In this document: positions 11,216 to 23,681 of the stretch, in pieces | Layout: every line of letters begins with the position of its first letter | Numbering within the stretch: the stretch's first letter is position 1 | NCBI RefSeq assembly: GCF_964275005.1 | Contig: NC_092705.1 | Span: 17,449,385 to 17,513,384 of the forward strand | DNA from: Diadema setosum | Lineage: Eukaryota; Echinodermata; Echinoidea; Diadematoida; Diadematidae | Direction: 5' to 3' | Length of the DNA stretch: 64,000 nucleotides | Program-made: the position numbers and the translations under genes | Notes under the pieces: generated by a model | The model's input: the letters and a program-made list of their open reading frames with translations, nothing else | The model's database searches: none | What the model was told of the DNA's origin: nothing

Positions 11216-13142
11216 TCTGTCTCCTGTTCATATGTTTGTGGTAAGGGGATGCTGCTTGCGTCTTTTTTTATGATAATGATAACTGATCGGCGCACCGCTA
11301 GGAGTCACCCATCTGATAATGGAACCTTCCACCTACTCATACATGCCATCTCGCATGCAATCACAATTCACAACTTAAATATCCATTATCCTCATCAATA
11401 GTCATCAACCACTTCATTAACATTTACTGCTCATGCATGAATAACCGTACCAATGCGAATAAGAAGAAAAGGAAAATGTTTTATTATGAATTAAAGGGTG
11501 AAACAACGTACCATTCTACAAGGTCAGATTTGTTGACAGAGATTTGATTATTAAAAGATGAGTAACAAAGTTTATTGTAACATTAGTAGTAAAGTAAAAC
11601 CGTGATACGCAGATAATTGATAAGTTCAGATTTCTTCAGTAAAGTAGGCTAATTTAGTGGCGATTGCTGCTTTGTCAAGAAAGCCTGGATAACATTTACA
11701 TTCCTTATGTCTAAAATGCTGGATATATCTGCTGGAAATTTTTATATTAGTCAGGGTACCTGATAATAATATTGAATCTGTCTTATACTGCTTTGCTTTC
11801 CATGCTTTTTTTTTCATTAAGATCTACGTTAAACGTTACCTATGCAGCCATATCAACAAGTGACCATAACGTGGAAATCATGAAAATTGTCAAAGCTGCA
11901 GATATAGTCTATGATGCTGTATTCCCCATAACTCTTGGGTAAATTTGCAATCATTTTGGGAATGGAGGCAAACCATCTAAGAGCGAGACAGGCAATAAAC
12001 TTAGCTTTTCTTTATGAAGCAAAGAAGAACGTAAAAAGAGAAAGCTGAATGCGGCATAACACTAGACATTTAAACGTTAAAACAAGTAATAAACAAAGGC
12101 ATTTCTCAAATAATTATCCTTGCGTTGTCTGACTTAAGGTTATTTCATAGAAACAAGAAGTGAACCGCGAGTCTCTATAAAGTATCTTATCATCATTCTC
12201 GTGAAATTGTTTACAGTATTTTCCTGAATGAAACACTTCGCTCTCATGGAGCCTGATATTAGCTGACTGCATATAGATTGATGCAAGTTTCGCTTCACCA
12301 GAAGCGATCAAACCAATAGAATTCTTGGTCCGGTTTTCCCAGTTTTATTACGTTTTTCTTTTTTAGTTAGACTTCTTGGATTCCAGGGCTTATCTGTTTC
12401 TGTTTCCTACGTGAGAGAACATTCAAGTAACGAAATTTTCATCTTGTTGGACTATCATTATAATATTCCACGAAATTCATACAACTTGACTGAGTAAACA
12501 TCTTTAATAAAATCTTGTTTATTTAGCAATAGCTTGTGTTAGAGAAGTAGGGAATATATCAGTTTGCCACATTTGCATTTAATAACTGTAAATTAGCCAC
12601 AATTAGATTACGACCATACTTTCTGTTCGTCTGATTTCCTTTTTTCTCCACAAATGATACACGTTTAAACAGAGATATATCACCAACAGATATCTAAGTA
12701 CTCCAGTTTATTTGCATTAGTTTAATGAATATAGCCTTATTTGCCAGAGATAGCTTTTTAATCTGGTTAAACCTGTACTATCCCTTGTGTCACTCGTTGG
12801 TGTCACGGAAGCTTGGGTCCTGGAGGATAGTTTTCTAATGGCATGCTAAGGAGTAGGTTGGTGGATGTGATTTACCTAACCAAGTTTACATGAACTCGAT
12901 TATCTTTTTTTTTTCCTCGACAAGTCCTAAAAGGATGGTGATGACCAACTCTTGACGTCTGCGTGGATAAAATGAAGACAATGCGCCCTCGCCAGTCAAT
13001 ATATTGCGATTAGGGGAACGTCCAGAAATCCCGAAAGTTCAAGTGGTTCAGTAGAAAGAAAGTTCCGGAATAAGCAGAAAACGCGAACGTGTTGCCATTT
13101 CAAGCTAGTAAGTTATTCCTGTTGACCGTATAAATCCATGCT
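11216..13142. other. Non-coding stretch with cluster-type flanking block
   Basis: No gene seen. 12120-12270 holds a block (ATTTCATAGAAA then a CTCATGGAG/TGATATTAGCTGACTG-like part) that recurs at about 16640, 21370, 26040, 28775 and 34115, always downstream of a leader-exon gene on the minus strand. About 12780-12850 resembles a heavily decayed leader exon of the kind at 22029-22118. Confidence 0.5.
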
Positions 13143-13439
13143 TTACTTCTCGGTTTTGCCAAGGAAGAGGCCTATTCCGAATATGATAGCAACGGCGAAG
13201 GCAGCACCTGTTATGGCAGCAATCACCAGCATATTGCTCTGGAAAAGGTATTATATAATACACAGAATGGAAACTTAGTTCTTTTTCGTTTTGCTTGGTA
13301 TTGTGAAATTATTGTATATAGTTATATGGCATAAGATATTTGATAATGATATTGCAACGCATAATGGCTCCACGAATTAATTATGAGCAGATTTTCGGTA
13401 TGAATTTGAACTCATAACCTTACTACTCTCTCAAGGCAA

Positions 13440-13490
<51 letters not shown>

Positions 13491-13584
13491 CGTGCAATAT
13501 GCGCATGATAAAAAACACAGATTCGTCCCTTTTTCGACGCGGCTCGTTATAGGTTGGGCCGGAGGTAGGTGACGAGCCCCCCAT
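13143..13584 (-). CDS. Gene E: leader exon + single-TM second exon
   Basis: Exon 1 13584-13519 encodes 22 residues (MGGSSPTSGPTYNEPRRKRD plus ES). Exon 2 13238-13143, after a CCTTTTCCAG acceptor, encodes 31 residues containing a hydrophobic span (LVIAAITGAAFAVAIIFGIG, then LFL) and a KTEK tail. The join is phase 0 and gives a 53-residue single-pass membrane protein without a signal peptide: basic N side, TM, short C tail. The leader is closest to that of gene J (YNE...R-D-S just before the splice). The donor is GTGTTT rather than GTAAGT, so splicing may be weak or the gene recently decayed. Upstream, GAACGAAACGAA and CCAAT-like ATCCAATCAGAA occur. Function unknown. Confidence 0.55.
13443..13489. 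repeat. (TA)n microsatellite
   Basis: Uninterrupted TA tract just upstream (plus-strand side) of gene E's second exon, inside its first intron. Confidence 0.95.
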
Positions 13585-13599
13585 GTCTACACAGTTTCA

Positions 13600-15200
13600 A
13601 TGACGCTCAGCAAGTTTTCCTAAAGAGACACCTTGCAGTTGTGATGGTCGTTTTTATTAATGAAAGAGGATATCTTAGAGGAAGAGAACGAAACGAATTG
13701 TCAAAGTGTGACACTTGCACTGTTCTGATTGGATAACAGCAGAACAGTAGCAGGAACCGTTGAAATCCGTACAAAGGTTGTATTTCTTTCTATCCGTACA
13801 ACAGGTTGTATTTCAAAAGGTTGTATTTCTTTCGATCCCGATGTTCAGCGTGTTGGCTTTTCCTTTCATTTTTTCTTTCTTTCCATTATTCTTTTGTTAT
13901 TTCTTACCTTCAATGGTATACCCTTCTGTAAAGTAGTGTAATGTGTGTTTTTCCTGTCTTGTTCTGTCCTGTCTTTGTAAACAAATATGTTCACATGAAG
14001 AATCCTTTAAATGGTCCACAATTTACAAGCATGCTTTTCAGTGGACCTCTCAATTCTTTTTTTTTCTCCAGACATAACTTTGTATTTTGTCGGTATGCAT
14101 GTATAAGTTTGTATTTGTTAACTATTATCTACCATGTAAAGTCGAATATATGCCTGTGTTATATCTTCTGATTCATTTCGTGTTATGTTTGCCGAAAAGA
14201 AAGAAAGAAAGAATGAAATAAATGACATAAAATGAAATGAAATTTGCATTCAAAAGAGAAAATATCTTATCATTTTCAAATAATAACCTGGTTTATTAAA
14301 ATCTTCCTACTTCCTGATTGTTATTGATATATTCGATAACAAGGCTTCATTCGTCTCTATTTCTACTTCCGGTCAATGTGAATAGGGTTGCAAATAGGTG
14401 CAGCCTGAAGAATGAAAAATGTAAATGTGTAGCTAAAGCGATCAATAAGAACTTGTACAAAACTGCCCCCGAAATAAGGCCAGACGTCTTGAACATCAAA
14501 ACTACTGAGGAACCTGAGCATCTCTGAGATAAATTTCATTATCTTCAATGACTTCTGATTATTGTTTCGCGAAAAAAAAAAGAGAGAGATGAGTATAAAA
14601 CTATTAATCACTTTTTCAACATGATAGTGAGGACGTTGGTTAAAGTGTATTGTGAATGGATATTTTCACTCCCATGTCGTCTATTTTTGACAGACTTTGA
14701 TTTTATTGATGCTAGTATCATTAACCCCATTGTGTCAAAACTATAAGGGCTACAGATCCTTGCCACAGTTTGGTTGGACTACCGTCGATTTGTAGTTCTT
14801 GCTTCTGAATGAGATGATATCGAAGTGAAAGCGTTTTTTGTTGTGATGTAATCTAATTGGAATATTGCTTTAAATTCACCCACACAAAAACGGAGTTTTT
14901 CTTGAATGATTTTCTCGATTTTGTAAAGGCTTGTATGTTTCATTGATATTCTTATTCAAGCTTTTCTACGTCAGGATACAATTGAATAACCACCATATTT
15001 CCCAATACTTTCTTACCTCTGATCTTTGCACAGATGATAAACATTTAAATAAGCAAAATGAACCAAGCACAAATGATCTTTTCTTATGTTAAAATGGAAT
15101 CGATTTAACTACGTCTGGATGATATAACATCATATTTAATTATGGAAACGTTAGCCCAATATATCACAATTAGCCCTGTACAATCTAGTTGATCTATGAA
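13600..15200. other. Gene E upstream region and flank
   Basis: No convincing coding sequence. It includes a (GAAA)n tract near 14199 and a block around 14865-14900 (GGAATATTGCTTTAAATTC) that recurs at 21645 and 34430 downstream of other leader exons. Confidence 0.5.
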
Positions 15201-15215
15201 GTCCACAGTCCACTA

Positions 15216-15310
15216 ACCCTGTCTCCCGGAGGCTGGTTCGCTGATTTGTCTCTAGTGACGGGGACAAGTAACTTGGTGCCGAAGTTGGCTTGCTCTGGCT
15301 GTCTCTCACT
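15216..15310 (-). pseudogene. Decayed leader exon relic
   Basis: On the minus strand a frame ends in S-A-N-Q-P-P-G-D-R directly before GTTAGT, matching the NQPRRH end of the exon at 22029-22118, including the following intron start. No ATG in frame is visible upstream, where a poly-A run sits. Confidence 0.35.
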
Positions 15311-15504
15311 TTTCTTTTCTTTTTTATTTTTTTTTTTTTTGGCTTCCACGGTAAAATCAGTAAGTTGCCCTACATAATGTAACTATTGGAGAAGATTATA
15401 TATGTCCGATTTCTGTTCGGACAAGTCCAAAAAGGATAATGATATGTAGCCATGTGCGAAGATAATAATTATGGCTGATACTCCACTTAGAAAAACCTGC
15501 TGAC

Positions 15505-15616
15505 TGGACAGTCATCTCATCGGATCCCAAAATCTTTGAGTTATATTAGTTGCCCACAAGTAGCTTTTGACGACGTTGTCTTGGCTCTTGCAGCTTTGTT
15601 TTCGTATGACATTTTA
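15505..15616 (-). pseudogene. Decayed leader exon relic
   Basis: Starts MSYENKAARAKTTSSKATCG, similar to the MPNENETTRAKPTSTTSG start of the exon at 22118. It then stops in frame before reaching the NEP-type motif or a donor. The surrounding DNA also aligns with the 22 kb locus. Confidence 0.4.
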
Positions 15617-15684
15617 CAATCATGATTACGAGCAAATTGTCTCGTATAACATAATAACTAAGCATATGATATTCAAAAGCATAC

Positions 15685-15685
<1 letters not shown>

Positions 15686-15735
<50 letters not shown>

Positions 15736-15755
15736 ATATATATATATACTCTAAA

Positions 15756-15787
<32 letters not shown>

Positions 15788-15855
15788 AATTCCAAACGGC
15801 ACTAATCCATCATTCTCAATTGATATAGCGCCTTTTGGTTGAAAGCTCTTGTATA

Positions 15856-15912
<57 letters not shown>

Positions 15913-15913
15913 A
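15686..15913. repeat. Two (TA)n tracts with a (CT)n core
   Basis: TA tracts at about 15686-15788 (with a CTCTCTCT stretch) and 15861-15913. Translations with long YIYI runs here are artefacts. Confidence 0.95.
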
Positions 15914-15919
15914 TACATA

Positions 15920-17605
15920 GCCATCCAGTTGTGACCGTAACTGCGATGAAAGAAATAGTGAAGTATCAATACACGTATAGTATTACACTATTAAATGCAG
16001 ATGGGATTAAGGCAAAGCGTTTATTATTCCAAAAAAAAAAGGTAAATCAATGTAACTTTGAACAAAGCCAGTCTTCCGAAATCACTGTACATTGAGCATA
16101 AGTAAAGCCATGAAACACATTTTGGAGAGATTTAGAGTATCTCTTTTTTTTTTTTTTTTTGTAGTCGAATTTATCGTCTAAATACATGAATTAATACTTG
16201 CTTTAAAATCTAGAGCACACGATACAACTAAAATACCTCCGTTACCGGAACAGCTTGGATCTGCATGAAGAAGGGACATAACCACATGAAATTCGATGTA
16301 AATGATATGTTGAAATAGTTCAGCCGAAAAGGAGAAAAACAGTCACTTTTATGAGAAATACCATTGCTAGGCCTACATTTATCAAAAGAATTATTAATGT
16401 TTTGTGCTGTGTGTCAGTTACAGGTAGGTAAAAGGTTTTGTTGATAGCCTTCATAAATCACTTAACATTACATGGCAATAGAACGTACAATATGAGTCGT
16501 CAAGTTTTAAAATCAAGAGGTCGGCATATTTTTGAAAAGCAAAGCAGGATATTACAAACATGTAGGAAACTGCTGCCCGAGAGATATATGTTTTACGAAG
16601 ATAAATTTCATAATCAATTTTTTTTTCAGTTATTCCGTAGAAACATTTAAGATGTAAGTCTCTGTTGGATGCTACACCAACAGGCTAGTGAAGATAATAG
16701 TTAACAGTCTTTTCGCTTCCATGCAGTCTTATGCTGGCTGACGTTGCTGCACTTGATGCTCGCGCCACTTGCCAAAATGTGATCGCATTAACGTTGATTA
16801 ATCAGGATCATTGATATGGTTGGCTTCTTTGGTTCTGATTTAATTTGATTTATTGGTTTCTGTATCATCACTGTACATACACAATCATGTACAAACATAA
16901 ACATAAATTGTTAACAGAATATTTTTTTCTTCATTGCCTTTGCGCAATGTACAGCAAAACGAATAAGTAATACAACATGAATAATACAGTATGCGTACAG
17001 CATAACCGGGGCTTGATTTGAGAGCAGCCCCCTACATAATACACATCGGAGGTTCTGAGGTTTTTTATTCCTACGTGGTGTGATGATAATGTAATGGATT
17101 TCCGTTTCCATGAATATTTATTAATTTAAGACTCAGATTTCCTCAAGGAGCTTAGGAGTAAACACTTAGATAATACCTTTTTTTTATGTTGTGGTTTAAT
17201 GACAGAAATTGGTGAATTTCTGCGTAAACTTTATCTAATGCTTTATTTCTAAATCAATGAACTTAATATCTCCTAAAGTTTGTACGGCTTATGTGAACTC
17301 GAAGATAACTTTATTCAAATATGTTTCATCAATGGTGGGATGTAAATGGAAGAAAGGCAGAACATTTTGCTCAGTGTATTCAGTAAGCAGCCTTTGATAA
17401 TAAGAGCTATATATCTATTCTGCAATGCATCAGGGATTTCAGGCTTATAGATGTTCAAAGTTTCACAATTTTGATTTTTTTTTTTCCGATGAGTGACGAT
17501 CTCATGCATCTCGCTGTTGCATACACCGTCATATCCTCCTTCGCCCGCCATGCCAGAACCACCGATCTCCAAACTGCCATTTTCGGTAGTTCGCTTCCAT
17601 TCCCA
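15920..17605. other. Downstream flank of gene G
   Basis: Holds the recurring cluster block at about 16640-16740. No supported coding sequence. The minus-strand frame 17111-16911 lies in DNA that is shared, non-collinear in frame, with the 26.3 and 29.0 kb loci, so I read it as 3' flank. Confidence 0.45.
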
Positions 17606-18227
17606 CTACTTTCGCCTTGACTTCGTCAGCCATTTTGATTTGGCCTTCTTCTTCTTCTTCTTTTTCTACGTTTAACGATTAGATAGTAACACCTGATGGA
17701 ATATGGGTGTTGTTTAATTGTACATTCGTTTATACGAAGGTGACAAAATGGTTTTTTTGTTTTGTTTTCACAGAACTGTTGCAACTGTTTCTGCGGATGA
17801 AATAAAAATCTTAAATTTACTACATCTTCTTTTTCAACATTTGAATTAGGAAAGGCTTTAATCTATTTCTTATTTCCACCTTACCGTCGCAGATATGTTG
17901 AGCTCTAAAATAAGTTAATTGTCACTAAGTAAATTTGCTCACCTAACTATAGTTATTTCATTTCACACCTATTCATATAAAATGTTGGTTCAAACAATTA
18001 ACGAAACCTCAAAACACCAAAAGATATCGAGCGAAATTTGTTGGCTACAGCTTATTTTAACGTACTCCTGATAATTGCTAGGTAGTTGTCTTTTTGCCTT
18101 ATGTGTTACTGATTAAACTCACCTTATTCACGTGTCGTGAAGGTTCATTTTGTATTATGCCATACGTTTTCCCGTAAAATCTGCTAGACGCCGTCTTCGA
18201 CTTCCTAGTTTGGTTTGCCTTAGGCAT
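17606..18227 (-). CDS. Gene G: leader exon + polybasic second exon
   Basis: Exon 1 18227-18123 encodes 35 residues (MPKANQTRKSKTASSRFYGK, then TYGIIQNEPSRHVNK) and ends at a GTGAGT donor. Exon 2 17665-17606, after CGTAG, encodes a run of seven lysines, then AKSKWLTKSRRK and TAG. The join is phase 0; the product is 54 residues, extremely basic, with almost no acidic residues. Gene H at 30 kb has the same architecture and a similar tail (K-x-A-K-S-x-x-L-x-K-S-x-R-R-K), so the spliced frame is supported by a paralogue. Candidate roles are nucleic-acid binding or membrane-active cationic peptide; neither can be shown here. The upstream region contains GGCGGGAAA and an inverted TTTTCGTCT repeat shared in kind with gene H. 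Confidence 0.6.
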
Positions 18228-18283
18228 GTTTTTGAAGAGTAGTGTTCAAGGTCGAGTCACTAACACCGTATGTATTCTAGAGG

Positions 18284-18403
18284 TTTTCGTCTATGATTCC
18301 CAACAAACCGATGATGTTGTTATCACCTATCCTCAACAAAGACGAAAATGGGGGAAGCGCGCTTTTGCGAACGATTTTAATGTCATGCGGTAAAGGCGGG
18401 AAA
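18284..18403 (-). promoter_or_regulatory. Gene G upstream elements: inverted repeat and GGCGGGAAA
   Basis: TTTTCGTCT at 18284-18292 is matched by AGACGAAAA at 18340-18348. GGCGGGAAA (TTTCCCGCC on the minus strand) lies at 18395-18403. The latter fits E2F and partly NF-kappaB half sites. The same pair is found upstream of gene H. Confidence 0.4.
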
Positions 18404-18419
18404 TCGCATGGGCCAAAGG

Positions 18420-19598
18420 TGAAATACTGAGCGTTCAGTAAAATTTCAAGTTGCATGCTTCTTTGCCTTTTTTTTTTTCTTGAGTCTTAAATTTGTTGAA
18501 AATGAATGTATTTTTTAAATATAAGAATAAATACTGGAGCAATATTTGGCAGCTGCGTAATTACAGATGCAGATTGTTAATTACCAGTTGGAAACCATTA
18601 ATTTTTATCTTCTGGATCACTAAATCGTCGATGTGAATGAAAAAAAGCAGGTCATGTCTCTCTACCATTAAAACCCAATAAAAATAATACAGGGATATAA
18701 AACCGAGGCAAAAAAGAGTTAAGTGCATACATATAAATAAAAGACATCAATGAAGTTTCATGAAAATCGAAGGATCCCTTGAAGAGTTATGAATTTTTAA
18801 AGTGTTGGTACCGCAATGAGTGAATAAGAAGTCTACAGTTCGTTATGTCACGCATGCAACGATATAAAGTAGATATTGCGAACTACCACTTTAGTGTATA
18901 CTTGTTATCAAGTGTGTTACATGCAATGGACTACCGCATTAATTCTTTATAGATATCGTTATCATAAGAGGCGGTGGTTCTAAGAAAGCTCTAAGAAAGC
19001 AGGTGCCGAGGGTCACTATTAAAAAAATGAAGTAAACGATACCCATTTCTCCAAAGGTACGACATATGTATTTGGCAAGAACGCGCATGTGCGTAATCGT
19101 CACCCAACTGTACGAGTTTATCAGCCCTTAGAAACACGTGTGAGTTTTGCTTCAAAATGTTCCCTTATTCATGATCTAGGCTGAGTTAAACGATAAAAGG
19201 CATAAGTAAAGGCGCGGGGGGGGGGGGAGATATCCCAGTCAACACTATGCAGGTAAAGTGAGAATTATCATCGATGTGTATTTCCACTTGCGTGGGGAGT
19301 TGTACAGCAACACTTATAATTATAATTGCGAATGTCATACATGTAAGTATTTGTTCATTTTGTATCAACTTGCTGCGTGAGACATTATCTAGCTGGGACT
19401 AAGACGGGGAGGGGGTCTAGGTTGTTTAAAAAAAAAAGGAACTAAAGGTGCACCACTTACATCCCAATGTTTAGGGATATCTGTTTTAGGGAATCATTAC
19501 AAAATATCCAAACAAGACCAGAAGCAAACTTGATATTCCACAGTTTTCTGTGAAAATGTAATGTCAGTATAATGCAATTTTGCTGATAAACACACGCA

Positions 19599-19634
<36 letters not shown>

Positions 19635-19886
19635 TACATAGAAAAAATTGGTTCGAACGTAAACACGTAAGTGCACTTTCGTCCCTCCGCTGATACATCC
19701 TTGAGCATCGATGTTATATTTTGCATCAAATTTCGTCTCCATATTTGATTCAGACCCAAATAAGCAGGAAAAAAAGTACCAGCTAATATGGTGCTGGCTG
19801 GAGAATAACATACATAAAGCAGACTATTAGATTGCTATGCCTTTTTATTTTCTATGTATGATAGCATAATCTGCTTTTTATATACA

Positions 19887-19888
<2 letters not shown>
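18420..19888. other. Upstream flank of gene G with recurring block
   Basis: About 19080-19440 is a block (start: ATCGTCACCCAACTGTA) also found at about 30855, 42270 and 61795. A (CA)n tract lies at 19600-19629. No gene recognised. Confidence 0.5.
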
Positions 19889-19930
<42 letters not shown>

Positions 19931-20166
19931 GCAAAACTTGCACATAGACGTGGCTGATGTCAGTTTGCACCCCTTTATTCAAGCTTTCGGGCGAAATGCC
20001 CTTTTCAGGATCTACACAATCAATGACAACAACGAATAAACAAAATCAACCTAAATGTTGGATCATACTTAAGCTTAAAAAGCTCAAACTTAAGCTTGAA
20101 TAAATTATATTAACAGTCCTGGCAGCGCCCCGCCATGTTGTGGTTGAGTCCTTTCTGCTGTCACTG

Positions 20167-20226
<60 letters not shown>
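19889..20226. mobile_element. Penelope-like 3'-end fragment between two (TA)n tracts
   Basis: A TA tract (about 19889-19926), then about 240 bases, then a second TA tract (about 20168-20226). The insert reads, on the minus strand, CCTGAAAAGGGCATTTCGCC followed by CGAAAGCTTGAATAAA. This is the type of short tail seen at Penelope-like element 3' ends (compare 62.8 kb here). Only a terminal fragment, no coding part. Confidence 0.45.
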
Positions 20227-20229
<3 letters not shown>

Positions 20230-20230
<1 letters not shown>

Positions 20231-22028
20231 GCGTGTGTGTGTGTGCTCTATCTACAGCTTAAATACATCCAAGGGAAGGTATGTTTATGATGTTACAAAA
20301 TGTAAAGGCAATTTTGGTTATACGTATAATCAAACACTGTGTCTATTCGGTTATGGACCTCAACCTTTAAAACTTCAACCATCATGATAATGTTTGTCTG
20401 TGTCCTGCTTAGGATGTAGGACTGCATGGAGGCTGCAAATGTTATTATCTAAAGTTACAGCTGAGCGGAGCTGATCTCTTGAGAAAAATAGTTAAGCAGA
20501 CCTGCGGTATGCAATTGTTTCCCCGTTAGCAATAGAACATTCCTAACCACACATACGTGGAATCCTTGTCTCCAATCACACGCCTCGTCTTGAATATGCA
20601 ATAGAGTCTTTCGCATGATGAATATTCATTACATCCTGCATGGATTGCCATACCATTGTTGGTGAAAAAGAAGGACACCCGTTTTATTACGAATGGCGAA
20701 ACAACTTTTCATTTTCACAGCGTGAGATACGTTGACAAAGTACATCATAGATGTGTAGAAATTGAATTGCATGTGATATTATGATACACAAATTGTTGAC
20801 AAGATCATCCTGCCATATCATTCTAAAAGTGTAAGAAGAAAAACTTCGATATCCAGAGGGCAAGTGGTATTTATAACGTCTAAAACAGATATACACATAC
20901 GCGTAACAATTGGTATGTTAAGATAACTCAAGGTAGCTAAGAATGAACCTGCAGATAACGAAAGCTGTCTTGCCATGATGCATAATATACATGCTTCCCA
21001 GACGCTTAAGGATTTTTATTTTCCGGGTTGGTAATGTTCATGGAGGAAATACATTCTGTTACGAACTGTGATTAATAAATGAACACGACGTGGATATAAC
21101 AAAGAGTAACACATAACCCCAAATAAACACCACTGCTAAAGGGGAGATTTTCAACCATCCTGGAAATTAGTGTAAGTCACCTATATAAACGAAAACGCAT
21201 CTTAAGCTTGACAAACATTTGTATACCAAAATTTGTGCACACAGAATAAAGTTAAACATTCTTAACACACACACACACACACACACACACAAAACAACAA
21301 CAACAACAACAATCAGTAATACAAGTTTAGCTGGGCACGGCTAAGAGGAATCACGTTATCTTCTCTGACTTTTAATCGAAAAGATCTGAATGATAAGTCT
21401 CTGTTGAGCACTCTATCAACAAGGTAGTGAACGTGTAGTCTACTCCCGCGCTGTCTAATGTTGGCTGACTTGACTCAGATTGCTGCCAGTATCGCTCGTC
21501 CCAGTGTGACCAAACCATATGTAAACGATGATGGCTTCAGTAGCAGGCATGAAGTTTGCTACTCTTTAATTTGACTACATGGGTCCTTTGGCTTCTCTGG
21601 TTGTTGTTTTGTTTAGGAGTTTTTGGTTTTCGTGGATTATAATTGGAATATTGCTCGAAATTCATTCACACAAATGTTGACAAAGGTAAGTATTTTTTTA
21701 TAACCTTCCTTTTTCAGTGGCTTGTGTTCATAGGTCACATTTTTATTTAAGGTTTTCAACACTGAAATGCAATTGCATAACCATCATATCTCAACCCCTC
21801 TGATCTTTGCAGATTTAACCAGGAAAATAAAGCCAGTTTTGGGGGGTTTGTGTGTGTGTGTGTGTGTATCTTTACATAGAATTTAAATGGATACGAATTA
21901 TACAACATGAGATGTAATCATGGAAATATTAGCCATATTAGGCAAATTTTGCCCTGCACTTTATAGTTAATGTATTGAAAAGTCCAAATGGATTGTTGGA
22001 ATTTTCCCTGGTTTAACAGTCAACCCAC
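20230..22028. other. Non-coding flank of the 22 kb leader exon
   Basis: Contains the recurring block at about 21365-21490 and the second recurring piece at about 21640-21680, plus (CA)n at 21266-21290 and (TG)n at 21850-21870. I found no credible second exon for the leader exon at 22118-22029. Confidence 0.5.
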
Positions 22029-22118
22029 CGGATCCTTGTGCCTCCGAGGCTGGTTCTCCGTGTTGCCACTCGTTGTCGACGTTGGCTTGGCTCTTGTAGT
22101 TTCGTTTTCATTTGGCAT
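22029..22118 (-). CDS. Orphan leader exon K
   Basis: Thirty codons from ATG at 22118: MPNENETTRAKPTSTTSGNT, then ENQPRRHKDP, ending at a GTGGGT donor-like site. The N-Q-P-R-R-H motif sits six residues before the splice, as in the other leader exons of this cluster. No second exon was found within about 600 bases downstream on the minus strand. Either the partner lies further away, is too short to see, or has been lost. Two degenerate copies of this exon lie at 22431-22320 and 15616-15505. Confidence 0.45.
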
Positions 22119-22319
22119 TGTAACTGAGTAACTTGTCGAATATAACACATCGATCTAATCAAATCTATGTTCATTCGATCCTATCATTGTCCGTCAAGAA
22201 AAGATGATGACAGGTAACGTCTGCGTAGACGAAATAAAGATACATAATAAGCTTTGTAAAATCTCGTCATACCAATGGAAAGGTCCACCTGAAATAATTT
22301 GCTGACTTTACAATCACCC

Positions 22320-22431
22320 ACTGGCTCCCTGTGTGTCGGAAGCTGATTTTCTGTTATGTATTACTTGTTGACGGGTAACTTGTGTCGACGTTGGCCTAGG
22401 TGTTGCAATTTCGTTTCCTTGGATTTCCCAT
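22320..22431 (-). pseudogene. Decayed copy of leader exon K
   Basis: Begins ATG (MGNPRKRNCNT) and stops in frame after 11 codons. Downstream bases GGCCAACGTCGACA and the end before CCAGTGGGT align with exon K next door. A local duplicate that has lost coding capacity. Confidence 0.5.
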
Positions 22432-22439
22432 AATGTAGT

Positions 22440-23681
22440 ATTTTTTTTTTTACGGTATAGGGGACTAAAATATATCGGAATAAGCAATGTTTTCTTATTA
22501 TCATAACAGTACTTACACTTACGTTAGATTTAGTGAACTAAATAGATGAATCGTTATCATACGCGTGAATATTCTCTGACTCCATTTCAATAATATCACT
22601 GCAGCTCATGTTCTCATCCTTCATAGCACATTTGGGTTCGTTTGCATGTATGTGATGCCTTTTTCAGTTAATACACGATGAATAAAGGTAGTCCCAAAAA
22701 TACGGTAGTTCCAACATTCATAAACCTAGCAAATAGGCAAGCTAGTAACCTAATGCCACACAGAATCTCAACACACACGCACACACACACGCACACACAT
22801 ACGTACATCAGCTCACATTCACAAACAAAATAAACTCACATTAGATGCTATAAAATAGAAAACTGAGCAAACAGTTGATCATGACCTTTATTGGAATTTC
22901 GACTGCTACCATTTAATCTTACGATAACCATTTCGTTCCAACGATACTTTCATAAACATTTGGTACCTATGGTTTTGGAGAGGTTTGCTTTTTCTTTGGA
23001 AGTGTCATATTACTTCGAAAGTATGACATTAACTGACATGACAATTCGACATTACACATAAATATATATTAGAAAAATACTTGGATACTCGTGCTTCATG
23101 AAAATCGCATATTTGTGTAAGGGTGATATTTGCCTAATGTCTGAGCTAAGCAAAATAATGTGATGAGAAATTTAGTGGTTTAATCCTTTTTTCTCATAGA
23201 TGGAGAAAAACTCTAGTAAGGACTGAAAATTAGGTTAGCATGAATCTACCTTTTACTTTAATACAGGGAAAAAAAAGACTCTGTTAAAAATCAACCTGAG
23301 TTTCCTTCTCTCAGGTAAACTTTTGAATGCAACAGAACCGTTTAAACATTTCTGATTTCTAATTAACTATAATATAGGTCACGAAAAATCCCACCTAATA
23401 GCATGTGTATACAATACTATACTATTTAGTACATGAATACTAAAACTAAAAAATGCCCATATGCACAACCGCCATTAAGCTGTAGTACTGTAATAAACTG
23501 TTGTGACAACGTGACTTAGTGTCAAACGGTTTCCTGATACATTTTTTTTTCTTTTTACATTCAGATGGGTAAATTGTATAATACTATGCAACAAAAAAGA
23601 AGCCAGAGAATCAGTTAATAATTTAAACTTGTGTGCACCGTACACTAATTTCATCCTCTCCCTCTCTCTGATAAGTATATA
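22440..23681. other. Intergenic with recurring distal block
   Basis: About 22760-23120 aligns with 41300-41660 (shared ACATCAGC(T/G)CACA and ACCTTTATTGGAA-like parts). About 23270-23520 aligns with 51540-51850. No gene seen. Confidence 0.5.

Noticed and set aside
12780-12850. Further leader exon on the minus strand
   Set aside because: Similarity to the 22 kb exon is only patchy, with a stop right after N-E; kept only as a hint of an old copy.
15567-16095. Plus-strand frames with long YIYIYI runs (also near 19854, 24336, 44777, 62611)
   Set aside because: They are translations of TA microsatellites.
17606-17640. Alternative frame in gene G exon 2 starting MADEVKAKVVGMEANY
   Set aside because: Gene H keeps the polybasic frame with a similar tail, and phase 0 from the leader exon gives that frame; the MADEVK frame has a different stop pattern in H.
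19457-19811. Two overlapping ~100-codon minus frames with VCVCVC
   Set aside because: Built on a CA/TG tract and overlapping each other in different frames.
20160-20226. CRISPR or other regular spaced array
   Set aside because: Regular repeats here are plain dinucleotide microsatellites.
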